A DNA stretch of 64,000 bases from Dactylosporangium fulvum (GTDB lineage: Bacteria; Actinomycetota; Actinomycetes; Mycobacteriales; Micromonosporaceae). The notes below the pieces were generated by a model. It had not been told where the DNA came from and ran no database searches. It worked only from the letters and a program-made list of their open reading frames with translations. Of the stretch, positions 1 through 8,869 are shown piece after piece. The stretch lies in contig NZ_CP073720.1 in NCBI RefSeq assembly GCF_025137375.1, forward strand, positions 2,194,501 to 2,258,500. Reading direction: 5' to 3'. Positions within the stretch are counted from its first letter, which is position 1. Each line of letters opens with the position of its first letter. A program made the translations under genes and the position numbers.

Positions 1-202
1 GGACCTCGTCGCGGACGTTCGGGTCGAGTTCGGCGAGCGCAGGGTACACCTTCTGCTCCTCGGCGTGGCTGTGCGCGGTGAGTCGTGCGGCGCACTCGTC
101 GAGCAGCTGCCGGCGGTCACCGGTGCCGGAGCGAAGTTTCTCGAACAATTGCTCCATGGTCCGGTGGTCGTTCATGATCAGTGTGACGGCGTCGGATGCC
201 AT
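1..202 (-). CDS. Hemerythrin HHE-domain protein (N-terminal part)
   Basis: The gene runs leftward out of the window and only its first 67 codons are present. The ATG at 202 follows a clear GGGAGG ribosome site. The peptide begins MASDAVTLIMNDHRTMEQLF and continues with HSHAEEQKVYPAL; the histidine and glutamate spacing (NDH, HSHAEE) matches the first two helices of HHE cation-binding proteins, which carry a di-iron site and bind oxygen or sense iron/oxygen. The second half of the site lies outside the window, so the exact subfamily and role cannot be judged. Confidence 0.85.
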   Translation of the reverse strand, partial: MASDAVTLIMNDHRTMEQLFEKLRSGTGDRRQLLDECAARLTAHSHAEEQKVYPALAELDPNVRDEV

Positions 203-325
203 GATCCCTCCCATTGGCCGGATGCCTCACCTAACGGTCCCGCGTACCCGGCGGCCAGAGGGGCCAAACGGGCGAAACGGCCGCGCCGGCGTGCGGAGCG
301 GCGGCTTCCATCCGATGATCGACGC

Positions 326-964
326 ATGAGGTCGTACCTCTTCGTGCCGGGTGACAGTCCGCGGGACACGGCGGCCGACGCTCTTGTCCTCGACCTCACC
401 GCGGCGCCCGGCGGCCGTGCGGCGGCCGGGCGGTGGCTCGACGACCACCGGGCGTGGGTCTGCATCCACGCCGGTGGGGAAGCTGCCGCCGACCTCCGTG
501 CGGTGACGAAGCCGGGCCTCGAGGGTGTCTGCGTGCCGCGCGCCCGGTCGGCCTCCGAGATCGCCGCCCTGGGCACGATCCTGGCCGAGGCGGAGGAAGC
601 GGCCGGGCTGCCGCTGGGGACCATCCCCGTGCTGCCGCGCATCGAGACGGCCGCCGGCGTGCTGGCGGCCGCGGAGATCGCCCGCGCGCCGCGGGTCTCT
701 CGGCTGTACCTCGACGACGAGCTGCTCCGCGCGGAGCTCGGCGTGGTGGCCGGACCGGACGAGGCCGAGGTCCTGTGGGCGCGATCGACGGTCGTGCTCG
801 CCGATGCCGCCGCCGGGATCGCGCAGCCGGTCGGGGGTGTCTGCGCCTATCCGGACCTGCTGCGGGCCTCGACCCGCAACCTGCGCCGCCTGGGTTTCGG
901 TGGCCGGGCATGCACGGACGAACAACAGGTGGCACTGGTGAACGAAGTATTTGCCAACGCATAG
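326..964 (+). CDS. CitE-like / HpcH-HpaI family lyase
   Basis: A 212-residue protein starting MRSYLFVPGDSPRD, the usual beginning of citrate-lyase beta-subunit-like (CitE) TIM-barrel enzymes, which cleave or form acyl-CoA-type C-C bonds with Mg2+. The motif PRIETAAGVL (about residues 110-119) is the conserved acidic substrate/metal segment. It is shorter than full CitE proteins (about 280-300), and the central aspartate segment reads LYLDDELLRAELG rather than the common GxxDLxxxLG form. The ATG at 326 was chosen because the family signature starts there, although the frame stays open further upstream. No CoA-ligase or citF partner lies nearby, so the substrate is unknown. Confidence 0.75.
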   Translation: MRSYLFVPGDSPRDTAADALVLDLTAAPGGRAAAGRWLDDHRAWVCIHAGGEAAADLRAVTKPGLEGVCVPRARSASEIAALGTILAEAEEAAGLPLGTIPVLPRIETAAGVLAAAEIARAPRVSRLYLDDELLRAELGVVAGPDEAEVLWARSTVVLADAAAGIAQPVGGVCAYPDLLRASTRNLRRLGFGGRACTDEQQVALVNEVFANA

Positions 965-966
965 AC

Positions 967-997
967 ATTGTCGTACGGAAATTTTCCGCAGGACAAT
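967..997. terminator. Hairpin after the CitE-like gene
   Basis: Three bases after the stop codon, attgtc (967-972) pairs with gacaat (992-997), enclosing an inner stem cggaa / ttccg (976-980 / 984-988). There is no long T tract, so termination is plausible but not certain. Confidence 0.45.
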
Positions 998-1200
998 CAA
1001 CTACCGGTCGTATCGTCGGCGATGCATTCTGTGATTGTTTCGTACGGGTAACTTCTGTGTCACGCCAACGTTTCGGCGAGTGCGGTAGGTGCAGTGCAAT
1101 CCCAGCAGACGCAGCCGTTTGGGTCCGTACGTTTGCCGGAATCTCCACGGAACGGATGAGTGATAAAGAGGCGATCGTCGCTAGACGGCAGACGTCGGTA

Positions 1201-1229
1201 TTGACACCGATGGGCCGACCTGTGATGGT
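1201..1229 (+). promoter_or_regulatory. Candidate promoter for the kinase-GTPase-transporter run
   Basis: A perfect -35 hexamer TTGACA (1201-1206) is followed after 17 bp by GATGGT (1224-1229), a weak -10 match. This is the only consensus-like -35 in the intergenic region and lies about 105 bp before the chosen GTG start. Confidence 0.45.
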
Positions 1230-1334
1230 GCACATCGTTGATGCGCGGGTCGGATGATAAGGGCGCTATGCGCCTGTCCTGCCCGCCTGCATCTGACGTG
1301 CATTGTCAATCTCGGATGCCTGCGGGGACTTTTC

Positions 1335-4073
1335 GTGACCCAAAGCCAGAGTTCGCTGCCCGTGCCCGCCCAACGGCAGGGCCGCGACCCTCGGCAGACG
1401 CAGCAAGGGCACGAGCGCCGGCCCACCCGGCACACCGCTGCCCCTGCTCGCCGTGAGCAGCACAACCCCACCAACCGGGGCCGGGAGAACCGTGCCGGCC
1501 GCCGCATCGTCAACCAGTTGCAGCTCATCGTGGCCGTGCCGCTCGTCGCCGTCGTCGTGTTCGCCGGCATCGCCCTGGTCACCACCGTCCAGCAGGTGAA
1601 CCGCAGCCGGAACCTGCAGGACCTGGCCGCCCTCGCCTCCGAGGCGGGCGGGCTCGCCCACGCGCTGCAGCGCGAGCGGGCCGCCGCGGTCAACGTGGTG
1701 CTCACGCCTCAGCGGCCGGAGCTGGTGGACGCCTTCAACCAGCAGGTCATGCTGACCGACGACACGGTCCGCACGTACCAGGAGCGGCGCAAGTCGCTCT
1801 CATCCGGTTCGGACCTGCTCGACCGGATCGACGACAGCCTCGAGGGTCTGAACGGTCTTCGCGAGCAGGTGCGCAAGGACGCCCGCGCGTCGGTCTCCGC
1901 GACCGCGTTCAGCTACCGGATCCTCGTCGCCGACCTGCTGAGCTACCGCGAGTCCGTGGCCCGCTCCGGCGCGCCGACCGACCTCGCCGACGAGATCCGT
2001 GCCGCCGCCGCGCTGTCCCGGGCGGCGGAGGCGCTGGGCCAGCAGCAGGTCGCCGTGCTCCGCGCGGTCGCCGCCAACGAGCTCACCCCGGCGCTCCAGC
2101 AGGAGATCACCGCCTCCCGCGCCGGCTTCGTCGAGGCGACGGTCGGCTTCAACCAGCTCGCGCCCGCCGAGTGGCGCACCTGGTACGAGAAGGCCAACAC
2201 GGGCGAGCAGGTCGTCGCGGCGCAGCGGTTCCAGGACCAGGTCGGCCGGACGCCGACCGGTCAGCCGGTCCGCATCGACACCGGCGGCTGGATCAACGCC
2301 ATCTCCGGCTGGTCGGGCCTGCTCTTCCAGGTCGAGCAGCAGGTCGACGACGCCGTCGTCGACGAGGTCGCAGACCTGCGCGACCAGCAGATGACCCAGG
2401 CGGTGATCCAGATCGCCGGCGTGGCCGCCGTGCTGCTCATCGCGATCGTCCTCACCGGTATCGTGGCCCGGCGCATCACGCGCCGCCTGCGGTACCTGCA
2501 CGACGCCGCCCGGACCGTCGCCTACGAGCAACTGCCGGCGGTCGTCTCCGAGCTGCGGGCCGCCGCGCCGGGCACGGTCGACCCGGACGAGGTCGCCGAC
2601 CGTGCCTCCGCGACACTGTCCGTCGCCGGCGCGGACGAGGTCGCCGACGTGGCGCAGGCGTTCCGCGCGGTCCACCGCGAAGCGGTCCGGATCGCGGGTG
2701 AGCAGGCCGTGATGCGCTCCAACGTCGCAGAGATCTTCGTCCACCTGTCCCGTCGTGAGCAACGACTGGTCGACGCGGTGCTGGCCCAGGTCGACCGGGT
2801 CGAGCGCGACGAGACCGACCCCGACCGGCTCCAGCAGTTGTACCAGCTGGACCACCTGGCCACCCGGATGGCCCGGATCAACCTGAGCCTCCTGGTGCTC
2901 GGCGGTTCCGGCGCCGCCCGCGTCCGGCGCGAGGACGCGCCGCTCGGCAAGGTGCTGCAGGCCGCGATCTCGCAGATCGAGCACTACGTCCGGGTCCGGT
3001 TCGGCAGCGTCGACGACGACGTCGCGGTCGTCGCCGAGGCCGTCGACGAGGTCGTGCACCTGCTGGCCGAGCTGCTGGACAACGCGACCGGCTACTCGCC
3101 GCCGGAGTCCGAGGTGTGGGTCACCGGCCGGGCGCTCGGCGACCGGGTCATCATCCAGATCGTCGACACCGGCGTCGGTCTCGGGCCGGCCCGTCTCGAA
3201 CAGCTCAACCAGCTGCTGGCCCAGCCGCCCGCGATCGACATCGCCGCCGTGCGTGCCATGGGACTCACCGTGGTCGGGCACATCGCCGCGCGGTACCAGA
3301 TCGGCGTCCAGCTCCGCCCGGGGCAGCACACCGGGACGCTCGCCGAGGTCACCATCCCCAGCACCGTGTTCCGCCCGATCCTCGCGTCTGAGCGGCAGCC
3401 GCAGCTGGCCCCGGTCGGGGCGTCCAGTGCGGTCGAGAGCGCGCCCCGGCCGGCCAACGACCTGTTCACCCCGCAGCCGCAGCAGTCGCTGCCACCACCA
3501 CCGTCCGAGACGAGCCTCTTCTCGGTTCCCACGCAGGAACTGCGCGCGATCCCCTCCGGGCCGTCCGCGTACATCGCGCCGTCCCTGCCGCCGGTGCCGT
3601 CCCTGCCGCCCGCGCAGGGTGGGCCACCGGGTGGGCCGCAGGGTGGGCCGAGTGGTCCCGGCGCCCCGCCCGGGCCGGGTGCGTGGCCGCCGTTGCCGCC
3701 GCCCGAGGTCCCCGCCGCCCTCGCCGCAGCCGCCGACGACTCGATCGAACTGCCGATCTTCCAGTCGGTCAACGGCTGGTTCCGCACCGAGACCCCGCCC
3801 GACCTGGACGTCGCGACCGAGCCGGTCAACTGGGAGTCCGAAGCCGACGTCGGCTGGCGCGCCGCGCAGCAGGCAGCCACGCCGGAGGTTTCCACGACCA
3901 CGGCCGCGGGCCTGCCCGTGCGTGCCCCGCAGCGGCACCTCGTGCCCGGCGCCGCCATGGCGGCGCCGGACCGCTCCGGTGGTGGGACACAGCGTCGCGA
4001 CCCGACGCGCGTGGCTGCCGCGATGTCGGCCTATGCCCGTGGTGTGGCGAACCGGCGTACTTCGGCGAACTGA
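1335..4073 (+). CDS. Nitrate/nitrite-sensing-type sensor histidine kinase (CvnA-like)
   Basis: A 912-residue membrane kinase. TM1 lies at about 62-84, followed by an all-helical extracellular NIT-type domain (with GLAHALQRERAAAVNV), TM2 at about 355-378, a HAMP region, and a kinase core with the helix LDHLATRMARINLSLLVLGG in the H-box position, N-box ELLDNATGY (about 578) and G-box DTGVGLG (about 610). The last 230 residues are Pro/Gly-rich. This is the architecture of CvnA proteins of Streptomyces conservons, which signal through a roadblock protein and a GTPase, and those two genes follow directly. The GTG at 1335 was chosen because GGGGA (1324-1328) precedes it and the more upstream residues look unrelated. 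The ligand is unknown; NIT domains can sense nitrate or nitrite. Confidence 0.85.
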   Translation: MTQSQSSLPVPAQRQGRDPRQTQQGHERRPTRHTAAPARREQHNPTNRGRENRAGRRIVNQLQLIVAVPLVAVVVFAGIALVTTVQQVNRSRNLQDLAALASEAGGLAHALQRERAAAVNVVLTPQRPELVDAFNQQVMLTDDTVRTYQERRKSLSSGSDLLDRIDDSLEGLNGLREQVRKDARASVSATAFSYRILVADLLSYRESVARSGAPTDLADEIRAAAALSRAAEALGQQQVAVLRAVAANELTPALQQEITASRAGFVEATVGFNQLAPAEWRTWYEKANTGEQVVAAQRFQDQVGRTPTGQPVRIDTGGWINAISGWSGLLFQVEQQVDDAVVDEVADLRDQQMTQAVIQIAGVAAVLLIAIVLTGIVARRITRRLRYLHDAARTVAYEQLPAVVSELRAAAPGTVDPDEVADRASATLSVAGADEVADVAQAFRAVHREAVRIAGEQAVMRSNVAEIFVHLSRREQRLVDAVLAQVDRVERDETDPDRLQQLYQLDHLATRMARINLSLLVLGGSGAARVRREDAPLGKVLQAAISQIEHYVRVRFGSVDDDVAVVAEAVDEVVHLLAELLDNATGYSPPESEVWVTGRALGDRVIIQIVDTGVGLGPARLEQLNQLLAQPPAIDIAAVRAMGLTVVGHIAARYQIGVQLRPGQHTGTLAEVTIPSTVFRPILASERQPQLAPVGASSAVESAPRPANDLFTPQPQQSLPPPPSETSLFSVPTQELRAIPSGPSAYIAPSLPPVPSLPPAQGGPPGGPQGGPSGPGAPPGPGAWPPLPPPEVPAALAAAADDSIELPIFQSVNGWFRTETPPDLDVATEPVNWESEADVGWRAAQQAATPEVSTTTAAGLPVRAPQRHLVPGAAMAAPDRSGGGTQRRDPTRVAAAMSAYARGVANRRTSAN

Positions 4074-4103
4074 ACTACGTGAGGAAACGAGAGGACCACT
4101 TCT

Positions 4104-4496
4104 GTGACCGACCCGAGTGATCTCGGTTGGCTGCTGGACAATTTTGCGAGCCGTACACCTGATGTCGCCCACGCGCTGGCGATCTCGACCGACGGGCTCG
4201 TACTGGCCCATACCCGCGCATTACCCCGGGACCGGGCCGACCAGCTCGCCGCCACCGGCAGTGGTCTCGTCGCCCTGCTCGCGGGCGCCGCACGGTTCTT
4301 CGAGGCGGGCAGCGTCATCTCCAACGTGACGCAGCTCGACGGCGGCTTCATGTTCTGCATGGCGTTCAGCGACGGTGCTTCGCTGCTGGTGCTCGCCTCC
4401 CCGTCCGCGGATGTCGGCAAGGTCTCCTACGAGATGACCGATCTCGCCAACCGCATCGGCGACGCACTGACCCCAGCGGTCCGGGGACCGTCATGA
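4104..4496 (+). CDS. Roadblock/LC7 domain protein (CvnB-like)
   Basis: A 130-residue roadblock/LC7 protein (DLGWLLDNFASRTPDVAHAL, then the hydrophobic strand GFMFCMAFSDGASLLVLASP). In conservons and in the MglA/MglB system, such proteins dimerise and bind or activate a small Ras-like GTPase. GTG start with GAGAGGA about 7 bases upstream; 30 bp after the kinase. Its neighbours support a role linking the kinase to the GTPase encoded 49 bp downstream. No DUF742 (CvnC) gene separates the two, unlike standard conservons. Confidence 0.85.
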   Translation: MTDPSDLGWLLDNFASRTPDVAHALAISTDGLVLAHTRALPRDRADQLAATGSGLVALLAGAARFFEAGSVISNVTQLDGGFMFCMAFSDGASLLVLASPSADVGKVSYEMTDLANRIGDALTPAVRGPS

Positions 4497-4545
4497 CCGG
4501 GCTCGACTCAGAGGTAGGACGGTCCGGAGCGCAGCGGAGGGACGA

Positions 4546-5124
4546 ATGACCGAGCCGCCTCGCCGCGGTCGCCCGACCGCGGTAAAGATCATCATTGCGG
4601 GTGGCTTCGGTGCGGGTAAGACCACGCTGGTCGGATCGATCTCCGAGATCCCGCCGGTGACCACCGAAGCCCTGATGACGACGGCGAGTATCGAGCACGA
4701 CGACGCCACGCTGGTGCCCGGCAAGGGCAGCACCACGGTCGCCATGGACTTCGGCCGCATCACGCTGTACCAGGACCTGGTCCTCTACCTCTTCGGAACC
4801 CCCGGCCAGCGCCGTTTCTGGTTCATGTGGGACGAGCTGTGCAGGGGCGCGATCGGGGCCGTGGTCATCGCCGACACGCGCCGGCTCGCCGACTGCTTCG
4901 GTGCCATCGACTTCTTCGAGAACCGCCGGCTCCCCTACGTCATCGCGGTCAACAACTTCGAGGGCGCGGCGCGCTACCACCTCGAGGACATCCGTGAGGC
5001 CCTCGCCATCCAACCCAGTGTGCCGATGCTCAACGCCGACGTGCGCTCACGCGCATCGGCGAAGGAAATCCTCGTCGCCGTCACCGAACATGCCCTCGCG
5101 CAGCGCGCCAGCGCTCGCAGATAA
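4546..5124 (+). CDS. Conservon-type GTPase (CvnD-like)
   Basis: A 192-residue Ras-like P-loop GTPase. Walker A is GGFGAGKTT (about 19-27), the switch II region is LFGTPGQRRFWFMW (DxxG replaced by GTPGQ, as in this family), and the G4 motif is NNFE instead of NKxD, also typical of CvnD proteins. ATG start with GGAGG 5 bases upstream. It completes the A-B-D module and is separated by only 28 bp from the ABC importer genes, suggesting that its nucleotide state is linked to transport or to sensing of the transported substrate; that link is inference. Confidence 0.87.
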   Translation: MTEPPRRGRPTAVKIIIAGGFGAGKTTLVGSISEIPPVTTEALMTTASIEHDDATLVPGKGSTTVAMDFGRITLYQDLVLYLFGTPGQRRFWFMWDELCRGAIGAVVIADTRRLADCFGAIDFFENRRLPYVIAVNNFEGAARYHLEDIREALAIQPSVPMLNADVRSRASAKEILVAVTEHALAQRASARR

Positions 5125-5152
5125 CTCCAGTTCAGTCTTACAGAGGAGATCC

Positions 5153-6358
5153 ATGTCCCTGCAACGACGCCTGACCCGGCACTGGACGTCGGCGGTCAGC
5201 GCTTTCCTGGCGGTCGGATTGCTGTTCGGCACGGCCGCATGCGCCAAGGACTCCAAGGCGGATGGCGCCGGCTCGGCGTCGACGCTCAAGATCGGTTTCC
5301 TCGGCTCGCTGAGCGGCACGTACCAGGCGGTCGGCACCGACCTGCGGAAGGGCTTCGAGCTCTACCTGAAGATGCACGACAACAAGCTGGGCGGCCACCC
5401 GATCGACCTGAAGGTCGCCGACGAGGGTGACGGCGCGGAGACCGCCGTGCCCGCCGCGACGAAGCTCATCAAGGACGAGAAGGTCCTCGCGCTGACCGGC
5501 ATCGTCGGTGGTGGCTCCGTCGCCGGTGTGGCCAAGCTGCTCGACGAGGCGAAGGTGCCGCTGATCGGTTCCAACGGCCGTCCCGACCTCAAGGACGTCA
5601 CGCGGGTGTGGACGACGAGCTTCATGTCGTCTGACCCCGGCCAGTCCATCGCGCAGTACATCAAGGACAAGGTCAACGGCCCGGTCTTCGCGATCGGCCC
5701 GGACTACCAGGGTGGCTACGACGAGGTCGGCGGCTTCACCAACGAGTTCGTGAAGATCGGCGGCAAGCTCGCCAACTCCGACGGCAAGACCCTGTGGACG
5801 CCGTTCCCGACGACGACCAACTTCCTGCCGTACTTCTCGCAGATCAAGTCGAGCGGCGCGAAGGCCGTCTACACGTTCTACGCCGGCAAGGCCGCGATCG
5901 ACTTCGTGAAGCAGTACAAGCAGTCCGACATCAAGGACGTCCCGCTGTACGGCGCCTTCATCACCGAGGGCACGGTCCTGCAGGCCGAGGGTGAGGCGGC
6001 CAAGGACGTCTACACCGTGTGCAACTACTCGCCGGACCTCGACAACGAGGAGAACCGCAAGTTCGTCGCCGCGTGGCGCCAGGCCTACCCGGACATCACC
6101 CCGACCACCTACGCCATGGCGTCGTACGACGCGGCGGCGGTGCTCGACCGGGCCATCGCGGCCGCCGGTGGCAACGTGACGCCGGAGACGATCAACGAGC
6201 AGCTCGGCAAGCTCGGCCAGATCTCCAGCCCGCGCGGTCAGTGGCAGTTCGGCAAGAACCACGCCCCGATCCAGAAGTGGTACCTGCGTCAGGTCCGCAA
6301 CGACGGCCGTGCCCTGGCCAACGTGCTGGTCCAGGACCTCGCGACCGTGGGCGCGTAA
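5153..6358 (+). CDS. Branched-chain-amino-acid-type ABC transporter substrate-binding lipoprotein
   Basis: A 401-residue type-1 periplasmic-binding-fold protein (LKIGFLGSLSGTYQAVG start; later ALTGIVGGGSVAGV, PLIGSN). The signal peptide ends in a lipobox-like LFGTAAC, so the mature protein should be lipid-anchored at Cys27. Strong ribosome site AGAGGAG. Homologues bind branched-chain amino acids, amides or urea; the ligand cannot be read from the sequence. It begins 28 bp after the GTPase gene and is followed by two permeases and two ATPases in the standard Liv order. Confidence 0.9.
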   Translation: MSLQRRLTRHWTSAVSAFLAVGLLFGTAACAKDSKADGAGSASTLKIGFLGSLSGTYQAVGTDLRKGFELYLKMHDNKLGGHPIDLKVADEGDGAETAVPAATKLIKDEKVLALTGIVGGGSVAGVAKLLDEAKVPLIGSNGRPDLKDVTRVWTTSFMSSDPGQSIAQYIKDKVNGPVFAIGPDYQGGYDEVGGFTNEFVKIGGKLANSDGKTLWTPFPTTTNFLPYFSQIKSSGAKAVYTFYAGKAAIDFVKQYKQSDIKDVPLYGAFITEGTVLQAEGEAAKDVYTVCNYSPDLDNEENRKFVAAWRQAYPDITPTTYAMASYDAAAVLDRAIAAAGGNVTPETINEQLGKLGQISSPRGQWQFGKNHAPIQKWYLRQVRNDGRALANVLVQDLATVGA

Positions 6359-6363
6359 TTCCG

Positions 6364-7230
6364 TTGGACGCGTATCTGATCCCGGCGGTCGACGGCGTGG
6401 CCTATGGCCTGTTGCTGTTCGTCGTCGCCGCCGGGCTCACCCTCGCCTTCGGCGTCGGTGACGTGCTCAACCTCGCACACGGCACGCTCTTCGCGTTCGG
6501 CGCCTACGCCGCCGCGAAAATCAGTGACGGCACTTGGCTCTCGCTCGCACTCGCGGTGCTCGTCGGCACCGCGGCCGCGAGCGCGGGCGGCGCCGTGCTG
6601 TCCGTCATGCTCGTGCCGATCGCCGGCCGCGGGCATCTCGCCCAGGCCCTGCTGACGTTCGGCATCGCCCTCGTCGTCGGCGACCGGCTCATCGCACTGT
6701 TCGGCAAGGACGACCTGCCGGTGGTCATCCCGGCCTCGCTGGACCGGCCGGTGGACCTCGCCGGGCACAACTACCCGGGGTACCGGCTGGCCTTCCTCGG
6801 CGTCGCGACGCTCATCGCGATCGCACTGTCCGTCGTGGTCACGAAGACCCGCGCCGGAAGCCTGGTGCGGGCCACCGTCGACGACCGGGACATGGTGGCG
6901 ACCCTCGGCGTCAACCCGATGACCGTGCGGACCGGCGTCCTCGCCGTCGCCGGCGGACTCGCCGGGCTCGCGGGCGCCCTCGGCGCCCCGATCATCGGCC
7001 CCGGCCCGCGGACCGCCGACACGGTCCTCATGCTCTCGCTCGTGGTCGTGGTCCTCGGCGGCCTCGGCTCGATCGGTGGCGCGCTCGTCGCCGCCGTCGC
7101 GGTCGGCGAGATCCAGACCGTCGGCGTCACCGCCGCACCGGCCCTCGCCCCGTTCGCGCTGTTCGGCGCGATGGCGATCGCCCTGGCCGCCCGTGCGCGC
7201 GGCCTTCTCCCGTCGGGCAGGAGCGCATGA
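6364..7230 (+). CDS. livH: Branched-chain amino acid ABC transporter permease, LivH type
   Basis: A 288-residue polytopic protein (GLTLAFGVGDVLNLAHGTLFAFGAY is the LivH signature; GLGSIGGALVAA near the end). The only reasonable start in frame near the previous stop is TTG at 6364, five bases after the binding-protein stop codon, giving MDAYLIPAVDG. Its stop overlaps the next start as ATGA. Specificity is inferred from the operon, not from this subunit. Confidence 0.88.
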   Translation: MDAYLIPAVDGVAYGLLLFVVAAGLTLAFGVGDVLNLAHGTLFAFGAYAAAKISDGTWLSLALAVLVGTAAASAGGAVLSVMLVPIAGRGHLAQALLTFGIALVVGDRLIALFGKDDLPVVIPASLDRPVDLAGHNYPGYRLAFLGVATLIAIALSVVVTKTRAGSLVRATVDDRDMVATLGVNPMTVRTGVLAVAGGLAGLAGALGAPIIGPGPRTADTVLMLSLVVVVLGGLGSIGGALVAAVAVGEIQTVGVTAAPALAPFALFGAMAIALAARARGLLPSGRSA

Positions 7231-8153
7231 CCAAGGTGCTCCGCGTCGCCGGCTTCCCGGCCGCGCTCCTGCTGATGGTGTCGTTCGCCTGGACCCTCGA
7301 CGAGTACGCGACCCGGACCATCACCCGGATCCTCGTGATCGGCCTGCTCGCCGTCTCCGTCGCGCTGCTCACCGGCATCGCGGGCCTGCCGACGCTCGGC
7401 CAGACCGCCCCGTATCTCGTCGGGGCCTACACCGCCGCGACCCTGATCCGCCACGACGTCACCGTCGGGGTGGTGCAGCTGCTCGCCGCAGCCGCCGCCG
7501 GTGCCCTGTTCGCGCTGGTCACCGCGCCGCTCGTGGTCTACGCCAACGGTGTTGTGGTGCTCATGATCACGTTGGCGCTCGGCGAGCTGACGTTCACCGT
7601 CGCCGGTCGCTGGAAGTCGGTCACCAACGGTACGGACGGCATGCTCGCCTTCGGCGACGTCGTGCCGCTGCCCGGCCTGGTGTCGCTCGACACCGACCGT
7701 GCCGTCTACCTCTACGTGCTGGCCGTCGTGGCCGTCCTCGTCGGCGCGCTCCTGCTCGTCCTGCGCTCGCCGGCCGGTGCCATGCTGCGGGCGACCCGCG
7801 ACGACCCGGTGCGGATGCGGGCCAGCGGTCACCCGGTCGCCGGCTACCTCACCGCCGCCTACGTCGGCGCCGGCGCGCTCGCCGGTGTGGCCGGGGCGCT
7901 GCTGGTGACCATCGACAAGTTCGTCTCGCCGGGTGCCGGCGGGTTCGAGGTGTCGGCGTTGGTACTGCTGGCGATCGTCATCGGCGGCGCCACCTCGATG
8001 GTCGGCGCGCTCATCGGTGCCGCCCTGGTCGTGGCGACCCGCGACTGGCTGTCCGGCCCCTGGCCCGGCCACGCCCCGCTGTTGCTGGGCACGCTGTTCA
8101 TCCTGTGTGTGTACTTCCTGCCGCGCGGCCTGCTGGGGAGGAAGTCGGCATGA
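7227..8153 (+). CDS. livM: Branched-chain amino acid ABC transporter permease, LivM type
   Basis: A 308-residue polytopic membrane protein with the LivM core (GIAGLPTLGQTAPYLVGAY; LVLRSPAGAMLRATRDDPVR; GGATSMVGALIGAA). ATG at 7227 overlaps the LivH stop by four bases (ATGA), indicating translational coupling. It should form the heterodimeric channel with the preceding permease. Confidence 0.88.
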   Translation: MTKVLRVAGFPAALLLMVSFAWTLDEYATRTITRILVIGLLAVSVALLTGIAGLPTLGQTAPYLVGAYTAATLIRHDVTVGVVQLLAAAAAGALFALVTAPLVVYANGVVVLMITLALGELTFTVAGRWKSVTNGTDGMLAFGDVVPLPGLVSLDTDRAVYLYVLAVVAVLVGALLLVLRSPAGAMLRATRDDPVRMRASGHPVAGYLTAAYVGAGALAGVAGALLVTIDKFVSPGAGGFEVSALVLLAIVIGGATSMVGALIGAALVVATRDWLSGPWPGHAPLLLGTLFILCVYFLPRGLLGRKSA

Positions 8154-8869
8154 GCGGGCTTCTTGTGGTTGAAGGACTGGGCCGCCGGTACGGCGATCTG
8201 GCCGCCCTCGACGGGGTCGGACTGCGGGTGGAAGCCGGCGCCCGGCACGCGCTCATCGGTCCCAACGGCGCCGGCAAGAGCACGCTGCTGAACCTCGTCG
8301 CCGGGAGCCTGCGGCCGAGCGCCGGACGGATCCACTTCGCCGGACGCGACGTCACCGGCATGGCGCCGGCCCGCCGCGCGCGGCTCGGCATCGGCCGCAC
8401 ACACCAGCACCCGGCCGTCTGGTCCAGCCTGTCCGCGCTGGACAACGTGCTCGTCGCCGGGCGCCGCCCGTGGGGTCGTCTGCGCGCCGGCGGCCGGGCC
8501 AGGGCGCTCGAACTGCTCGCGTCCGTCGGCCTGGACGCGGCCACCGGCACCCTGGCCGGCTCGCTGTCCCACGGCCAGCGCCGCCAGCTGGAGCTCGCCA
8601 TGGCCCTGGCCGGCGAGCCGCGCCTGCTGCTGCTCGACGAGCCCGCGGCCGGCCTGGCGCCGCCCGAGGTCGAGCTGCTGGCCGGTCTGCTGGCGGCGCT
8701 GCCCGACACGGTGGCGGTCCTGCTGGTCGAGCACCACCTGGACCTGGTCTACGGCTTCGCCGACCAGGTGACGGTGCTGCACTCCGGCAAGCACGTGCAC
8801 ACCGGCACCGTCCCCGAGACCCGGTCCTCGCCCGAGGTCGCGGCCGCCTACGCGGGAGTCGCACCATGA
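8150..8869 (+). CDS. livG: Branched-chain amino acid ABC transporter ATP-binding protein, LivG type
   Basis: A 239-residue ABC ATPase with Walker A GPNGAGKST, signature LSHGQRRQLELA, Walker B LLLLDEPAAGLAP and the H-loop VEHHLDLV. The AGLAP tail of Walker B is characteristic of LivG/LivF-type ATPases. ATGA overlap with LivM; RBS GGGGAGG before it. Confidence 0.92.
   Translation: MSGLLVVEGLGRRYGDLAALDGVGLRVEAGARHALIGPNGAGKSTLLNLVAGSLRPSAGRIHFAGRDVTGMAPARRARLGIGRTHQHPAVWSSLSALDNVLVAGRRPWGRLRAGGRARALELLASVGLDAATGTLAGSLSHGQRRQLELAMALAGEPRLLLLDEPAAGLAPPEVELLAGLLAALPDTVAVLLVEHHLDLVYGFADQVTVLHSGKHVHTGTVPETRSSPEVAAAYAGVAP

Larger units (their letters stand above)
965..1334. other. 370-bp intergenic region upstream of the kinase operon
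   Basis: No convincing gene is visible here. The region is less GC-rich than its surroundings and contains the hairpin at 967-997 and a promoter-like sequence at 1201-1229. The frame of the following kinase stays open back to about 1254, but the residues before 1335 (Cys-rich, LHLTCIVNLGC) do not look like kinase sequence. Confidence 0.5.

Noticed and set aside
1800..4211. 803-codon open frame on the minus strand
   Set aside because: It is antisense to the sensor kinase, has no domain, is rich in Arg/Gly/Asp as expected from the complement of GC3-rich coding DNA, and has no ribosome site.
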